From the NCBI RefSeq assembly GCF_000716435.1, contig NZ_JNWO01000019.1:1-64000 (forward strand): a DNA stretch of 64,000 nucleotides, in the 5' to 3' direction. This document shows positions 35,439 through 45,315 of this stretch, piece by piece. The notes under the pieces are model-generated. The model made no database searches. It saw only the letters and a list, made by a program, of their open reading frames with translations, and was not told the DNA's origin. The stretch is from Streptomyces xylophagus. GTDB taxonomy: Bacteria > Actinomycetota > Actinomycetes > Streptomycetales > Streptomycetaceae. Made by a program: the position numbers and the translations under genes. How positions within the stretch are numbered: the stretch's first letter is position 1; each line of letters opens with the position of its first letter.

Positions 35439-36224
35439 ATGGACTTCCCGGCGGACTTCCCCGGACACGCGTACCCCCACCCGCATCCGCACGGCGGATG
35501 GCCCGGCAACGAGCTGGAGGAGGTGCTCTCGGTGTCCCTCGGCATGCCCTCGGCGAGCGGCCGGATCATCGAGGTGCTCGGCCGCAGCTTCGTCTGGATC
35601 CCGCTGCCCAGCGGCGGCGGCTCGCAGAGCGGCCCCCTGGACCTGCCCACACTGGAGATCGACGGTCAGGCCTACGTCCCGGTCTTCAGCTCGGAGGAGC
35701 AGTTCCGCCGGGTCGTCGGCTCGCATCTGTCGTTCACCATCGCGCCCGCGGTGGAGTTCGCCCGCGGGCTGCCCCCGCAGGTCGGCATCGCGGTGAACCC
35801 GGACGGCATGGTCGGCGTCCCCCTTCCCCCGCCCGCCGTCGCCGAGCTCTGCCGCGTCGGCCGCAGCGCCCTCGACGGCCCCACCAGCGGCGGCCGGGTC
35901 CGCCTCTTCGAACCCGACTGGCAGGACGACCCGGTCGACTTCCTCGCCGCGGCCGCCGCCGAGTTCGCCGGCACGGGCGTCGTCGGCACCGCCCGCCGCT
36001 GCCTGGCCGCCATCGAGACCGCCGACCCCGTCATGTTCGTAGGCGTAGAACTCACCAACTGGGACGGCGACTTGAGGGCGGCCCCCATGGACGCCCTGTC
36101 CCGAGCCCTCACCACAACCCAGATCAAATGGCCGGTCAACCTGGTCCTCCTGGACGTAACCCAGGACCCGGTAGCGGACTGGATGCGCCAGACGGTACGA
36201 CCTTTCTATACACAGGGTCACTAG
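35439..36224 (+). CDS. SseB-like (enhanced serine sensitivity) family protein, copy 1
   Basis: A 261-residue soluble protein. A His/Pro-rich start (HAYPHPHPHGG) is followed by the SseB N-terminal domain (about 60-140: YVPVFSSEEQFRRVVG, GIAVNPDGMVGVPLP) and an SseB C-terminal domain (about 170-255: DPVMFVGVELTNWDGDL, DPVADWMRQTVRPFY). In E. coli, sseB overexpression makes cells serine-sensitive, but the biochemical role is unknown. It lies next to the glycine/serine operon and 174 bases before a paralogue with the same domain, so the two probably act together. Confidence 0.8.
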   Translation: MDFPADFPGHAYPHPHPHGGWPGNELEEVLSVSLGMPSASGRIIEVLGRSFVWIPLPSGGGSQSGPLDLPTLEIDGQAYVPVFSSEEQFRRVVGSHLSFTIAPAVEFARGLPPQVGIAVNPDGMVGVPLPPPAVAELCRVGRSALDGPTSGGRVRLFEPDWQDDPVDFLAAAAAEFAGTGVVGTARRCLAAIETADPVMFVGVELTNWDGDLRAAPMDALSRALTTTQIKWPVNLVLLDVTQDPVADWMRQTVRPFYTQGH

Positions 36225-36248
36225 AAACCCCGCAAAGGGCAGCCAACC

Positions 36249-36298
36249 TAGGGGCGCGGGGCTGTGTCGATTTGCGGCTCCGCCGCGGGGCGCACCCA
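36249..36298. repeat. Dispersed Streptomyces intergenic repeat with hairpin
   Basis: The segment GGGGCGCGGGGCTGTGTCGA, then a short spacer and GCGGCTCCGCCGC, lies between the two SseB genes. Near-identical units are common between genes in many Streptomyces genomes (recalled, not searched). GCGGC-TCC-GCCGC forms a compact hairpin that may end transcription of the first SseB gene. Confidence 0.55.
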
Positions 36299-36398
36299 GC
36301 CACAACGCACCCGCACTCGCCAACGCACACCAAGCCGCAGACGATTGGGCGCTTAAGCTGTTTCCCAACGCAGGGCACCTACCAAAAGGAGCGGACAC

Positions 36399-37187
36399 GT
36401 GAGCGCCAGCGGCACCGCGACCGGCCAGGTCGAGCACATGCTGCGCCAGGTGACGCCCGGGCGCTACGACGCCTACGAGGCACTCCTCCGCGCCCTCGCG
36501 ACCCCCCACTCCGGCCAGATCTGGATGCTCCTGTGGCACGGCCAGTCCGGCTCCCCGGACGCCCAGTACGGAAACATGCACGTCGAGGGCTACGGCTACG
36601 CCCCCTGCGTCACCTCCGCCCAGGAGCTGTCGGCCAGCGGCTGGAACCGCTCGTACGAGGTGGTCGACGGCCTGGACGTGGCCCGCACCCTCTACCCCGA
36701 CCACTTCGGCCTCTGGCTCAACCCGCACGCCCCCGGCGGCGGCGTCGGCATCCCGTGGCTAGATCTGCGCCGGATCGCCACCGGCCTGGAACGCCAGCCC
36801 GCGGGACCGCTGCGGCTGACGGAACCGGCCATCGAGGTCCCGCAGTTCTACGCCGTGCTGACGCAGAACGCCCACCGCACCCCGGCGGTCCGCACCCTGC
36901 GCCGCGCCTGGGTGCAGCCCGCGCTCGGGGCGCCGTATCTCGCGATCGGTCTTGATGTCTACGACACCAGCCCGGCCGCTGTGGACTCGGTGCGCGGAAT
37001 GATGCAGCAGTCCATCGGCGTGGTCCCGGACGGGCTGCCGGTGTCGACCGTGGCGATGTCCGACGACTACGACCCGGTGGCGCTGTGGCTGCGGGCGAAC
37101 GCCCGCCCGTTCTACGACCGTGAGGCGCACGCGGCGCCCGCCCAGGCGGGTGGGTACGGATACCCACCCGTCCGTGGTGGATACTGA
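36399..37187 (+). CDS. SseB-like family protein, copy 2
   Basis: A 262-residue paralogue of the upstream protein. It starts GTG with a GGAG-type site (AAAGGAGCGGACAC) upstream. The N-terminal domain includes YEALLRALATPHSGQIWMLL and YEVVDGLDVARTLYPDHFG; the C-terminal SseB domain includes APYLAIGLDVYDTSPA, VVPDGLPVSTVAMSDDYDPV and ALWLRANARPFYDRE. The tail is Gly/Tyr/Pro rich. No enzymatic motif is seen. The pair is conserved next to the gcv operon in Streptomyces as far as I recall. Confidence 0.8.
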   Translation: MSASGTATGQVEHMLRQVTPGRYDAYEALLRALATPHSGQIWMLLWHGQSGSPDAQYGNMHVEGYGYAPCVTSAQELSASGWNRSYEVVDGLDVARTLYPDHFGLWLNPHAPGGGVGIPWLDLRRIATGLERQPAGPLRLTEPAIEVPQFYAVLTQNAHRTPAVRTLRRAWVQPALGAPYLAIGLDVYDTSPAAVDSVRGMMQQSIGVVPDGLPVSTVAMSDDYDPVALWLRANARPFYDREAHAAPAQAGGYGYPPVRGGY

Positions 37188-37530
37188 GCCCGCGAGTCCT
37201 CTTCCCAGCTTCTCCGCAGGATTTACGTCTACGACACATTTCTTCGCGCGTAGACGGCGGTGGGATGCCCCGAAAGACGCCGAATCTCCGTACTGTCCCA
37301 AGTATCCGGCGTCCGGGGGGCGTTACCCACTGTTCGGATAACGGAATCCCTAGTTAAGCATCACGGTTGCGCATACTTTCGCCGTCAGACCTGGCGGGTG
37401 ATCGCAGCCACGCTGAAGACTCGCGACTCAGACACAGGGTCGAGGGCTCCGTGTCCACTGCAAGTCGACAAAGCCGCTAATCCGCGGCAGGCGTAAGCCG
37501 GTAACCACCGGCGAGAGGGGTCGGGTCACA
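37188..37530. promoter_or_regulatory. Intergenic region upstream of the oligopeptide ABC operon
   Basis: This 343-base gap separates the SseB pair from the transporter operon and must hold the operon promoter. A seven-base inverted repeat, GTCTACG/CGTAGAC (37227-37255), follows the second SseB gene and could be its terminator. The part from 37330 to 37450 is less GC-rich (TAACGGAATCCCTAGTTAAG) and is the most likely promoter region. No gene is seen. Confidence 0.4.
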
Positions 37531-38529
37531 GTGACCGCACCGATCGAGACCACGGGGGCGGAAGCCGGGGCGCAGCCGGAGGCTGTGCTGGCCGGCGCCG
37601 AGAAGGGGCAGATCGAGGGCCGTTCCCTTGGACAGATCGCCTGGACCCGGTTCAAGAAGGACAGGGTCGCCGTCGCCGGCGGTGTCATCGTCGTCCTGCT
37701 GATCCTGGTCGCGGCACTCTCCCGCCCCATCCAGTCGATGTTCGGCCTGGACCCCGATGCCTTCAACCAGAACCTGATCGACGCCAACACCTCGCTGCCC
37801 AAGGGCGGTTGGGGCGGCATGAGCTGGGACCACCCGCTCGGTGTGGACCCGCAGTTCGGCCGGGACGTCGCCACCCGCATCCTCGAGGGTTCCTGGGTGT
37901 CGCTGGTGGTCGCCTTCGGCGCCACGATCCTGTCGAACGTGATCGGCACGATTTTGGGCGTCATCGCGGGGTACTACGGCGGCCGGGTCGACTCGATCAT
38001 CAGCCGTCTGATGGACACCTTCCTCGCCTTCCCCCTGCTGCTCTTCGCCATCGCGATCTCGGCGACCCTGCAGGGCGGTGCCTTCGGCCTCAACGGTCTG
38101 CCGCTGCACCTGAGCGTGCTGATCTTCGTCATCGGCTTCTTCAACTGGCCCTACCTGGGCCGGATCGTCCGCGGTCAGACCCTCGCACTGCGCGAGCGGG
38201 AGTTCGTGGACGCCTCCCGGGGGATGGGCGCCAAGGCGCCGTACATCCTCTTCCGGGAACTGCTGCCCAACCTGGTCGGACCGATCATCGTCTACTCGAC
38301 GCTGCTCATCCCGACGAACATCCTCTTCGAGGCGTCCCTCAGCTTCCTCGGGGTCGGTATCCAGCCCCCGCAGGCTTCCTGGGGCGGCATGCTGCGGGAC
38401 GCGGTCACCTATTACGAGGTCGACCCCGCGTACATGATCGTGCCCGGCCTCGCCATCTTTGTGACCGTCCTGGCGTTCAACCTGCTCGGCGACGGTCTCC
38501 GCGACGCTCTCGACCCCCGCAGCCGCTAG
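37531..38529 (+). CDS. Oligopeptide/dipeptide ABC transporter permease (DppC/OppC type)
   Basis: A 332-residue inner-membrane permease with about six helices. A cytoplasmic N-terminal part with FKKDRVAVAGG precedes the first helix. The EAA loop that contacts the ATPases reads EFVDASRGMGAKAPYILFRELLP-like; the C-terminus is typical (GDGLRDALDPRSR). GTG at 37531 is preceded by GAGAGGGG. It is the first gene of a five-gene importer operon, with the binding protein next and the second permease after that. It probably imports di- or oligopeptides. Confidence 0.9.
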   Translation: MTAPIETTGAEAGAQPEAVLAGAEKGQIEGRSLGQIAWTRFKKDRVAVAGGVIVVLLILVAALSRPIQSMFGLDPDAFNQNLIDANTSLPKGGWGGMSWDHPLGVDPQFGRDVATRILEGSWVSLVVAFGATILSNVIGTILGVIAGYYGGRVDSIISRLMDTFLAFPLLLFAIAISATLQGGAFGLNGLPLHLSVLIFVIGFFNWPYLGRIVRGQTLALREREFVDASRGMGAKAPYILFRELLPNLVGPIIVYSTLLIPTNILFEASLSFLGVGIQPPQASWGGMLRDAVTYYEVDPAYMIVPGLAIFVTVLAFNLLGDGLRDALDPRSR

Positions 38530-38582
38530 GGCCCGCACCCGAGAGTTCATCAAGTTTCCGACAATGGAGGAAGCAGACCATC

Positions 38583-40334
38583 ATGCGAAGGTCAGCGCTG
38601 GCCGCAGTTGCGGCCATCGGCGCTGCGACACTGCTCATGGCAGGTTGCAGCAAGGCCGATGACAGTAAGAGTGACAACGGTGGGACGAAGGCGGCTGGGG
38701 CCAACGCAGCGACCAAGGACGTCGTCAACGCCTCTACGCACAAGGGCGGGACGGTCACCTACGAACTGTCCGACGTTCCGGACTCGTTCGACCCGGGCAA
38801 CACGTACTACGCGTACATGTACAACTTCAGCCGGCTGTACGCCCGTCCGCTGATGACGTTCGAGCCCGGCCCCGGTTCCAAGGGCAACACCCTTGTCCCG
38901 GACCTCGCCGCGAGCAAGGGTGTCTCCAGCGACGGCGGCAAGACCTGGACGTACAAGCTGCGTTCGGGCCTGAAGTACCAGGACGGCACGGCGATCACGT
39001 CCAAGGACGTCAAGTACGCCGTGGAGCGCTCCAACTTCGCGCGTGACGTGCTCTCCCTCGGCCCGAACTACTTCCAGCAGTTCCTGGTCGGCGGCAAGGA
39101 CTACAAGGGCCCGTACAAGGACAAGAGCGCCGAGGGCCTCAAGTCCATCGCGACGCCGGACGACACCACGATCGTCTTCCACCTGAACACGGCCTTCCAG
39201 GAGTTCGACTACCTGGTCGCGGCGCCGCAGACGGCTCCGGTTCCGCAGGCGAAGGACACGGGCGTCGACTACGTCAAGAACATCGTGTCCTCCGGCTCGT
39301 ACCAGTTCTCCAGCTACGAGGACGGCAAGTCGGCCACCCTCGTGCGCAACAAGAACTGGGACCCGAAGACGGACCCGCTGCGCAAGCAGTACCCGGACAA
39401 GATCGTCGTCAACCTCAAGGTCAACGCCGACACGATCGACAAGGACGTCCTCGCGGGCAACGCGATCGACATGGGCGGTACGGGTGTCCAGGCCGCGACC
39501 CAGGCGCAGCTGCTGACCTCCGCGGACAAGAAGGCGGGCACGGACAACACCTTCGGTGGCCGTCTCGTCTACATGGCGATCAACACCAAGGTCGCGCCGT
39601 TCACCAACGTGCAGTGCCGCAAGGCCGTCGAGTACGCCATCGACAAGGTCTCGGTGCAGACCGCCGAGGGCGGCCCGATCCGCGGTGAGATCGCCACCAC
39701 CGTCCTGCCGCCGGACATCACCGGCTACGTGAAGGACGACCAGTACGCCTCCACGGGCAACAAGGGTGACGTCGCCAAGGCCAAGGCCGCGCTGCAGGCC
39801 TGCGGCAAGACGACGATCTCGACCAACCTGTCGGCCCGCAGCGACCGCCCGCAGGAGATCTCCGCGGCCACCGCGATCATCAACTCGCTGAAGGCCGTCG
39901 GCATCAACGCCAGCCTGAAGCAGTACCCGTCGGGCAAGTACTTCACCGACTACGCGGGTGTCCCGAAGTTCACCGAGCAGCAGAACATCGGCCTGATCAT
40001 GATGCAGTGGGGTGCCGACTGGCCCTCCGGCTACGGCTTCGAGCAGCAGATCCTGAACGGTGCGGCGATCGGTGCCTCGGGTAACACCAACCTTTCGCAG
40101 TACGACAACAAGACGGTCAACAACCTCCTCTCCAAGGCCATCGGCACCGAGGACGTCACGACCCGCAACAGCATGTACGCGCAGGTCGACAAGCAGACCA
40201 TGAGTGACGCGGTGCTCGTCCCGCTGACCTACTTCAAGGTTCTGCTCGCGCGTCCGGCGAACTACAGCAACCTGGTGTCGACGGCGGCCTTCAGCGGCCA
40301 GTACGACTACCTCAACATCGGCACCACGAAGTAG
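38583..40334 (+). CDS. Oligopeptide-binding lipoprotein of an ABC importer
   Basis: A 583-residue extracellular binding protein. The signal peptide ends in lipobox LMAGC (about residues 19-23). The body is a SBP_bac_5-type two-lobe protein: KGGTVTYELSDVPDSFDP, LVPDLAASKGVSSDGGKTWTY, RKAVEYAIDKVSV and ADWPSGYGFEQQIL. ATG at 38583 has GGAGGAAG upstream. A very strong hairpin follows the gene and may stabilise its mRNA, allowing more of this protein than of the membrane parts, as is usual for such operons. The ligand is presumably peptide. Confidence 0.92.
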   Translation: MRRSALAAVAAIGAATLLMAGCSKADDSKSDNGGTKAAGANAATKDVVNASTHKGGTVTYELSDVPDSFDPGNTYYAYMYNFSRLYARPLMTFEPGPGSKGNTLVPDLAASKGVSSDGGKTWTYKLRSGLKYQDGTAITSKDVKYAVERSNFARDVLSLGPNYFQQFLVGGKDYKGPYKDKSAEGLKSIATPDDTTIVFHLNTAFQEFDYLVAAPQTAPVPQAKDTGVDYVKNIVSSGSYQFSSYEDGKSATLVRNKNWDPKTDPLRKQYPDKIVVNLKVNADTIDKDVLAGNAIDMGGTGVQAATQAQLLTSADKKAGTDNTFGGRLVYMAINTKVAPFTNVQCRKAVEYAIDKVSVQTAEGGPIRGEIATTVLPPDITGYVKDDQYASTGNKGDVAKAKAALQACGKTTISTNLSARSDRPQEISAATAIINSLKAVGINASLKQYPSGKYFTDYAGVPKFTEQQNIGLIMMQWGADWPSGYGFEQQILNGAAIGASGNTNLSQYDNKTVNNLLSKAIGTEDVTTRNSMYAQVDKQTMSDAVLVPLTYFKVLLARPANYSNLVSTAAFSGQYDYLNIGTTK

Positions 40335-40363
40335 TCGCAGCCCCGGAAGGCAGGTGAAGGCAT

Positions 40364-40397
40364 TGGTGCCCGCGGGCTTAGCGGCCCGCGGGCACCA
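40364..40397 (+). other. Strong intercistronic hairpin after the binding-protein gene
   Basis: TGGTGCCCGCGGGC and its complement form perfect 14-base arms with a six-base loop, 29 bases after the binding-protein stop and just before the next permease gene. It could stabilise the upstream message or partly terminate transcription. Confidence 0.8.
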
Positions 40398-40409
40398 GCG
40401 CCGATCCCC

Positions 40410-41417
40410 GTGATCTCGTACATTCTCCGTCGGACAATCGCAGCGGTGATCCTGCTGCTGGTCGTCTCCGCGGTCACCTTCGGCATCTTCTTCCTGCTGC
40501 CACGGCTCGCCGGCCAGACCGCGGACCAACTGGCCCAGCAGTACATCGGGAAGAGCCCGTCGGCGGCGGACATCGCCGCGGTCAAGCACAACCTGGGTCT
40601 GGACCAGCCCCTTTACCTGCAGTACTGGCACTTCATCAAGGGGATCGTGGCGGGCGCCACCTACAACCTCGGCCCCACCACCGTGCACTGCAACGCGCCC
40701 TGCTTCGGCTACTCCTTCAAGGACCACGTCGAGGTCTGGCCGCAGCTCACCTCTCGTCTTCCGGTGACCGTCTCGCTGGCCGCCGGCGCCGCCGTGCTGT
40801 GGCTGGTGTCCGGTGTCACCGTCGGTGTGATCTCCGCGCTCAAGCCGCGGTCGTTCTTCGACCGCGCCTTCATGGGCGTGGCGCTCGCGGGTGTCTCGCT
40901 GCCCATGTTCTTCACGGGCAACCTGGCCATCCTGCTCTTCACGTACCAGTGGCCGATCTTCGGCCGCACCTACGTCCCGTTCACCGAGAACCCCGCGCAG
41001 TGGGCCAACACGCTGTTCCCGGCGTGGTGCTCGCTCGCGCTCCTCTACTCCGCCATCTACGCGCGGCTCACCCGCTCGGGCATGCTGGAGACGATGAACG
41101 AGGACTTCATCCGCACGGCCCGCGCCAAGGGCCTGCGGGAACGCAACGTCGTCGTCAAGCACGGTCTGCGGGCCGCCCTGACGCCGATCATCACCGTCTT
41201 CGGCATGGACCTCGGTCTGCTGCTCGGCGGCGCTCTGATCACCGAGTCGGTGTTCTCCCTGCACGGCATCGGCCAGTACGCGGTGCAGTCGATCGAGAGC
41301 AACGACCTGCCCCCGATCCTCGGCGTGACCCTGCTCGCAGCGTTCTTCGTAGTGATCGCAAACCTTCTGGTGGACCTGTTGTACGCCGCCGCCGACCCGC
41401 GGGTGAGGCTCTCGTGA
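40410..41417 (+). CDS. Oligopeptide/dipeptide ABC transporter permease (DppB/OppB type)
   Basis: A 335-residue membrane protein with six helices. The N-terminus [19 protein letters not shown] and the late [23 protein letters not shown] are classic for the DppB/OppB subunit; the EAA loop includes [19 protein letters not shown]. The GTG start lies 12 bases after a strong hairpin and lacks a clear ribosome-binding site. Its stop overlaps the GTG of the first ATPase (GTGA). An insert between helices 1 and 2 carries two cysteines, probably in an external loop. Confidence 0.9.
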   Translation: MISYILRRTIAAVILLLVVSAVTFGIFFLLPRLAGQTADQLAQQYIGKSPSAADIAAVKHNLGLDQPLYLQYWHFIKGIVAGATYNLGPTTVHCNAPCFGYSFKDHVEVWPQLTSRLPVTVSLAAGAAVLWLVSGVTVGVISALKPRSFFDRAFMGVALAGVSLPMFFTGNLAILLFTYQWPIFGRTYVPFTENPAQWANTLFPAWCSLALLYSAIYARLTRSGMLETMNEDFIRTARAKGLRERNVVVKHGLRAALTPIITVFGMDLGLLLGGALITESVFSLHGIGQYAVQSIESNDLPPILGVTLLAAFFVVIANLLVDLLYAAADPRVRLS

Positions 41418-42511
41418 CCGACCTTTCGAAGACCGGCGCCGCGGTCGGCGAGCCCGTCAACGCTCCCTCGGACGCCCCGAACGCGTTCCTCGAGGTCCGC
41501 GACCTCAAGGTGCACTTCCCGACCGACGACGGCCTGGTCAAGTCCGTCGACGGGCTCAGCTTCTCGCTGGAGAAGGGCAAGACCCTCTCCATCGTGGGCG
41601 AGTCGGGCTCCGGCAAGTCCGTCACCTCGCTGGCGATCATGGGCCTGCACCGGCTCGGCCCGCGCGGCAAGAACGTGCAGATGTCCGGCGAGATCTGGCT
41701 CGACGGCCAGGAGCTGGTCAACGCCTCGCCGGACGACGTGCGCAAGCTCCGCGGCCAGCAGATGTCCATGATCTTCCAGGACCCGCTGTCCGCGATGCAC
41801 CCGTACTACAAGATCGGCGACCAGATCGTCGAGGCGTACCGGGTCCACCACGACGTCAGCAAGAAGGTCGCCCGCAAGCGCGCCATCGAGATGCTCGACC
41901 GGGTCGGCATCCCCGAGCCGGCCAAGCGCGTCGACGGCTACCCGCACGAGTTCTCCGGCGGTATGCGCCAGCGCGCCATGATCGCGATGGCCCTGGTCAA
42001 CAACCCCGAACTGCTCATCGCGGACGAGCCGACGACCGCCCTGGACGTCACCGTCCAGGCGCAGATCCTCGACCTGATCCGGGATCTGCAGAAGGAGTTC
42101 GGCTCCGCGGTCGTGCTGATCACGCACGACCTCGGTGTCGTCGCCGAGATCGCCGACGACGTCCTGGTCATGTACGGCGGCCGGTGCGTCGAGCGCGGTC
42201 CGGTCGACGAGATCTTCGAGACCCCCCAACACCCGTACACCTGGGGCCTGTTGGGCTCGATGCCGCGTATCGACCGGGAGACCTCGGACCGGCTCATCCC
42301 GGTCAAGGGCCAGCCGCCGAGCCTCATCAACGTCCCCTCGGGCTGCGCCTTCCACCCGCGCTGCCCGTACGCGGACATCCCCAAGGGCGACGTCACGCGA
42401 ACCGTGCGCCCCGAGCTGGAGCTGGTCCCCGGCGGACACTGGTCCGCCTGCCACCTCCCGGCTGCGGACCGTACGCGGATCTGGACCGAAGAGATTGCGC
42501 CGAAGCTGTGA
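41414..42511 (+). CDS. Oligopeptide ABC transporter ATPase (DppD/OppD type)
   Basis: A 365-residue ATPase. Walker A is [11 protein letters not shown], the Q-loop [12 protein letters not shown], signature [12 protein letters not shown], Walker [13 protein letters not shown] and the switch [10 protein letters not shown]. The C-terminal oligopeptide-transporter extension holds the four-Cys-type segment [14 protein letters not shown] and SACHLP, which in related ATPases can bind an iron-sulfur cluster. It overlaps the upstream permease and the downstream ATPase genes by four bases each, ensuring equal synthesis. It energises peptide uptake with its partner. Confidence 0.92.
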   Translation: MTDLSKTGAAVGEPVNAPSDAPNAFLEVRDLKVHFPTDDGLVKSVDGLSFSLEKGKTLSIVGESGSGKSVTSLAIMGLHRLGPRGKNVQMSGEIWLDGQELVNASPDDVRKLRGQQMSMIFQDPLSAMHPYYKIGDQIVEAYRVHHDVSKKVARKRAIEMLDRVGIPEPAKRVDGYPHEFSGGMRQRAMIAMALVNNPELLIADEPTTALDVTVQAQILDLIRDLQKEFGSAVVLITHDLGVVAEIADDVLVMYGGRCVERGPVDEIFETPQHPYTWGLLGSMPRIDRETSDRLIPVKGQPPSLINVPSGCAFHPRCPYADIPKGDVTRTVRPELELVPGGHWSACHLPAADRTRIWTEEIAPKL

Positions 42512-43782
42512 GCGATACGACGAAACAGACCGCCGCCGCGGTCGCCCCGGAGCAGACGTCCTCGTCCGAGGAGCGTGAGGTACTGCTCAAGGTCGAGGGC
42601 CTGAAGAAGCACTTCCCCATCAAGAAGGGGATCCTGCAGCGTCAGGTCGCCGCGGTGAAGGCCGTCGACGGCATCGACTTCGAGGTGCGCAAGGGCGAGA
42701 CCCTGGGCGTCGTCGGCGAGTCGGGCTGCGGCAAGTCGACCATGGGCCGGGTCATCACCCGGCTCCAGGACCCGACGGGCGGCTCGATCCACTTCGAGGG
42801 CCAGGACATCACGCGCCTCAACTCGGCCGGGATGCGCCCGCTGCGCCGCGACATCCAGATGATCTTCCAGGACCCGTACGGCTCCCTGAACCCCCGGCAC
42901 ACCATCGGCTCGATCGTCTCGGCGCCGTTCCGGCTCCAGGGCGTCGAGCCCGAGGGCGGGGTGAAGAAGGAGGTCCAGCGCCTTCTGGAGCTGGTCGGCC
43001 TGAGCCCCGAGCACTTCAACCGCTACCCGCACGAGTTCTCCGGCGGTCAGCGGCAGCGCATCGGCATCGCCCGCGCGCTGGCCCTGAAGCCGAAGCTGGT
43101 CGTCGCGGACGAGCCGGTCTCCGCCCTGGACGTGTCGATCCAGGCGCAGGTCGTGAACCTGATGGACGACCTCCAGACGGAGCTCGGCCTGACGTACGTG
43201 ATCATCGCGCACGACCTGTCCGTGGTCCGGCACGTCTCGGACCGGGTCGCGGTGATGTACCTCGGCAAGATCGTCGAACTCGCCGACAGCACCAAGCTGT
43301 ACGAGTCGCCGATGCACCCGTACACCAAGGCCCTGATGTCGGCCGTACCGGTGCCGGACCCCAAGCGCCGGGGTACCAAGAGCGAGCGCATTCTCCTCAA
43401 GGGCGACGTCCCCTCGCCGATCTCCCCGCCCAGCGGCTGCCGTTTCCACACGCGCTGCTGGAAGGCCACGGAGATCTGCCGGACGACGGAACCCCAGCTG
43501 ATCGAACTCCGCCCGGGTCAGCAGGTCGCCTGCCACCACCCGGAGAACTTCGCGGACCAGGCTCCTCAGGACACGGTCCTGCTGAGCGCCGCGAAGGAAG
43601 CGGTGGAGCTGGTGGGGGAGGCCGTACTGGAGAAGTCGGCGGAGACGGTGGCGGCGGCCGAGGCCGAGGAAGCCGCTGCGGAAGCCCCTGTTGCCGACGC
43701 CGAAGCTCCCGTGGCTTCCGAGGGAACTCCCGACGAGACCCCCGAAGCGGAATCCGGCGATCAGGAGTCAACTCCCAAGTAG
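42508..43782 (+). CDS. Oligopeptide ABC transporter ATPase (DppF/OppF type) with acidic tail
   Basis: A 424-residue ATPase with Walker [12 protein letters not shown]-loop [12 protein letters not shown], signature [12 protein letters not shown], Walker [13 protein letters not shown] and IIAHDLSVV. The oligopeptide C-terminal extension includes [15 protein letters not shown]. Beyond it is an unusual tail of about 70 residues rich in Glu and Ala ([20 protein letters not shown]), absent from typical OppF proteins, with no known role. GTG at 42508 overlaps the stop of the DppD-type gene. It is the last gene of the operon. Confidence 0.92.
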   Translation: MSDTTKQTAAAVAPEQTSSSEEREVLLKVEGLKKHFPIKKGILQRQVAAVKAVDGIDFEVRKGETLGVVGESGCGKSTMGRVITRLQDPTGGSIHFEGQDITRLNSAGMRPLRRDIQMIFQDPYGSLNPRHTIGSIVSAPFRLQGVEPEGGVKKEVQRLLELVGLSPEHFNRYPHEFSGGQRQRIGIARALALKPKLVVADEPVSALDVSIQAQVVNLMDDLQTELGLTYVIIAHDLSVVRHVSDRVAVMYLGKIVELADSTKLYESPMHPYTKALMSAVPVPDPKRRGTKSERILLKGDVPSPISPPSGCRFHTRCWKATEICRTTEPQLIELRPGQQVACHHPENFADQAPQDTVLLSAAKEAVELVGEAVLEKSAETVAAAEAEEAAAEAPVADAEAPVASEGTPDETPEAESGDQESTPK

Positions 43783-43784
43783 GG

Positions 43785-43807
43785 CATGACAAGTTGGTAA
43801 AGTCATG
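43785..43807. promoter_or_regulatory. Short inverted repeat upstream of the aminopeptidase gene
   Basis: CATGAC and GTCATG flank an 11-base centre containing TTGGTAAA, directly after the transporter operon. It might be an operator for the aminopeptidase gene at 43880. Evidence is limited to symmetry and position. Confidence 0.3.
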
Positions 43808-43879
43808 ACCATGACGAAACGGGAGAGTGCAGAGTCGAGCGTGTCCGACTGATCGGAAACGCACCCGAAGGGACGACTC

Positions 43880-45271
43880 ATGGCACTCTCCCGTTCGGCA
43901 CGTTTAGGGGCCCTCGCTACCGCGGCGGCCTCTTTTCTTGTCATAGCCGCCTCCTCCGCCCCCACCCCCGGCGCCGACGGCATCGGTGACAGCTACTTCC
44001 CGCAACTGGGCAACGGCGGCTTCGACGCCCGGCACTACGCCCTCGACGTCGCCTACAACCCCGACACCGACCGCCTCGACGGCCGTACGACACTCACCGC
44101 CCGCGCCACCCAGAACCTCTCCTCCTTCGACCTGGACCTGCAGAAGCTGGAGGTCACCAAGGTCCAAGTGAACGGAAGACGGGCCGACTTCACCCGCACC
44201 GGTGACGAACTGCGTATCACCCCGCGGGACTTCCTCCGCAAGGGCAGGGACTTCACGGTCACCGTCACCTACGGCGGAGTGCCCGAACCCCTCAACGGCC
44301 CCATCGTGTTCGGCTCCGACTACGGCTGGATGAAGACCACCGACGGAGTCTTCGTCGCCTGCGAACCCAACGCCGCCTCCACCTGGTTCCCGTCCAGCGA
44401 CCACCCCTCCGACAAGGCCACCTACGACATCCGTATCAAGGCCCCCAAGGGGCTCACGGGAGTCTCCAACGGGCGGCTCGTCTCGACGTACGACAAGGGC
44501 GACTCGACGTACACCCACTGGCGGGAGTCGAAGCCCATGGCGACCTACCTCGCCACCGCCACCATCGGGAAGTTCGACGTGAAGACGGGGACGACCCCCG
44601 GCGGCACCCCGATCTACGTCGCCATCGACCCCGTCCTCGCCAACAGCAACAGCGTCGACGTGTACGCCGTGACGGCCGCCGCCACCGACTACTGGTCGCA
44701 GGTCTTCGGGCCGTACCCCTTCGAGGAGACCGGCGCGATCGTCGACGACATGCCGGAGGCGGGGTTCTCGCTGGAGGTGCAGAGCAAGCCCGCCTACTCC
44801 GCCGTGCGCAGCGAGACGACGATCGTGCACGAGCTCGCCCACCAGTGGTTCGGCGACTCCGTGTCGGTCGCGCACTGGAAGGACATCTGGCTCAACGAGG
44901 GCTTCGCGACCTACGCCCAGTGGCTGTGGGCCGAGCACCAGGGCACCCGCACCGCCCACGACTCGTTCCTGGCCGGATACAACGCCCGCCCCGCCGAGAG
45001 CGCCTTCTGGCAGACCGTCGTGGCGGACCCGCAGCGCGACACGATGTTCGCGTCCGCGGTCTACCAGCGCGGCGCGATGACCCTCCAGATGCTCCGCGAA
45101 CGCATCGGCGACACCGCGTTCTTCAAGCTGCTGCCGACCTGGACGAAGCTGCACCGCTACGGCAACGCGAGCACCGCCGAGTTCATCAAGCTCGCCGAGA
45201 AGATCAGCGGGCAACAACTCGACGACCTGTTCCAGACCTGGCTCTACACGACAGGCAAGCCCACCCTGTAG
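43880..45271 (+). CDS. Secreted M1 family metallopeptidase
   Basis: A 463-residue exported zinc aminopeptidase. A Sec signal peptide (ARLGALATAAASFLVIAASS) precedes an N-terminal beta domain (ARHYALDVAYNPDTDRLDG). The zinc site is HELAHQWFGD (His317, Glu318, His321) with the third ligand in WLNEGFATYAQW. The substrate-binding GAMEN strand is modified (ETGAIVDDMPEAGFSLE), as in many bacterial secreted M1 proteins. It probably trims extracellular peptides, a sensible neighbour for the peptide importer just upstream. ATG 43880 has GAAGGGA upstream. The protein is shorter than full M1 enzymes because it lacks the long C-terminal arch domain. Confidence 0.9.
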   Translation: MALSRSARLGALATAAASFLVIAASSAPTPGADGIGDSYFPQLGNGGFDARHYALDVAYNPDTDRLDGRTTLTARATQNLSSFDLDLQKLEVTKVQVNGRRADFTRTGDELRITPRDFLRKGRDFTVTVTYGGVPEPLNGPIVFGSDYGWMKTTDGVFVACEPNAASTWFPSSDHPSDKATYDIRIKAPKGLTGVSNGRLVSTYDKGDSTYTHWRESKPMATYLATATIGKFDVKTGTTPGGTPIYVAIDPVLANSNSVDVYAVTAAATDYWSQVFGPYPFEETGAIVDDMPEAGFSLEVQSKPAYSAVRSETTIVHELAHQWFGDSVSVAHWKDIWLNEGFATYAQWLWAEHQGTRTAHDSFLAGYNARPAESAFWQTVVADPQRDTMFASAVYQRGAMTLQMLRERIGDTAFFKLLPTWTKLHRYGNASTAEFIKLAEKISGQQLDDLFQTWLYTTGKPTL

Positions 45272-45315
45272 ATCCACCCAGGTCCGTGCAGATCCCCCGC
45301 GAGTAACAATGTGGG

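Noticed and set aside
37227..37255. Small RNA gene in the gap before the importer operon
   Set aside because: Only one seven-base stem is visible and no promoter/terminator pair delimits a transcript.
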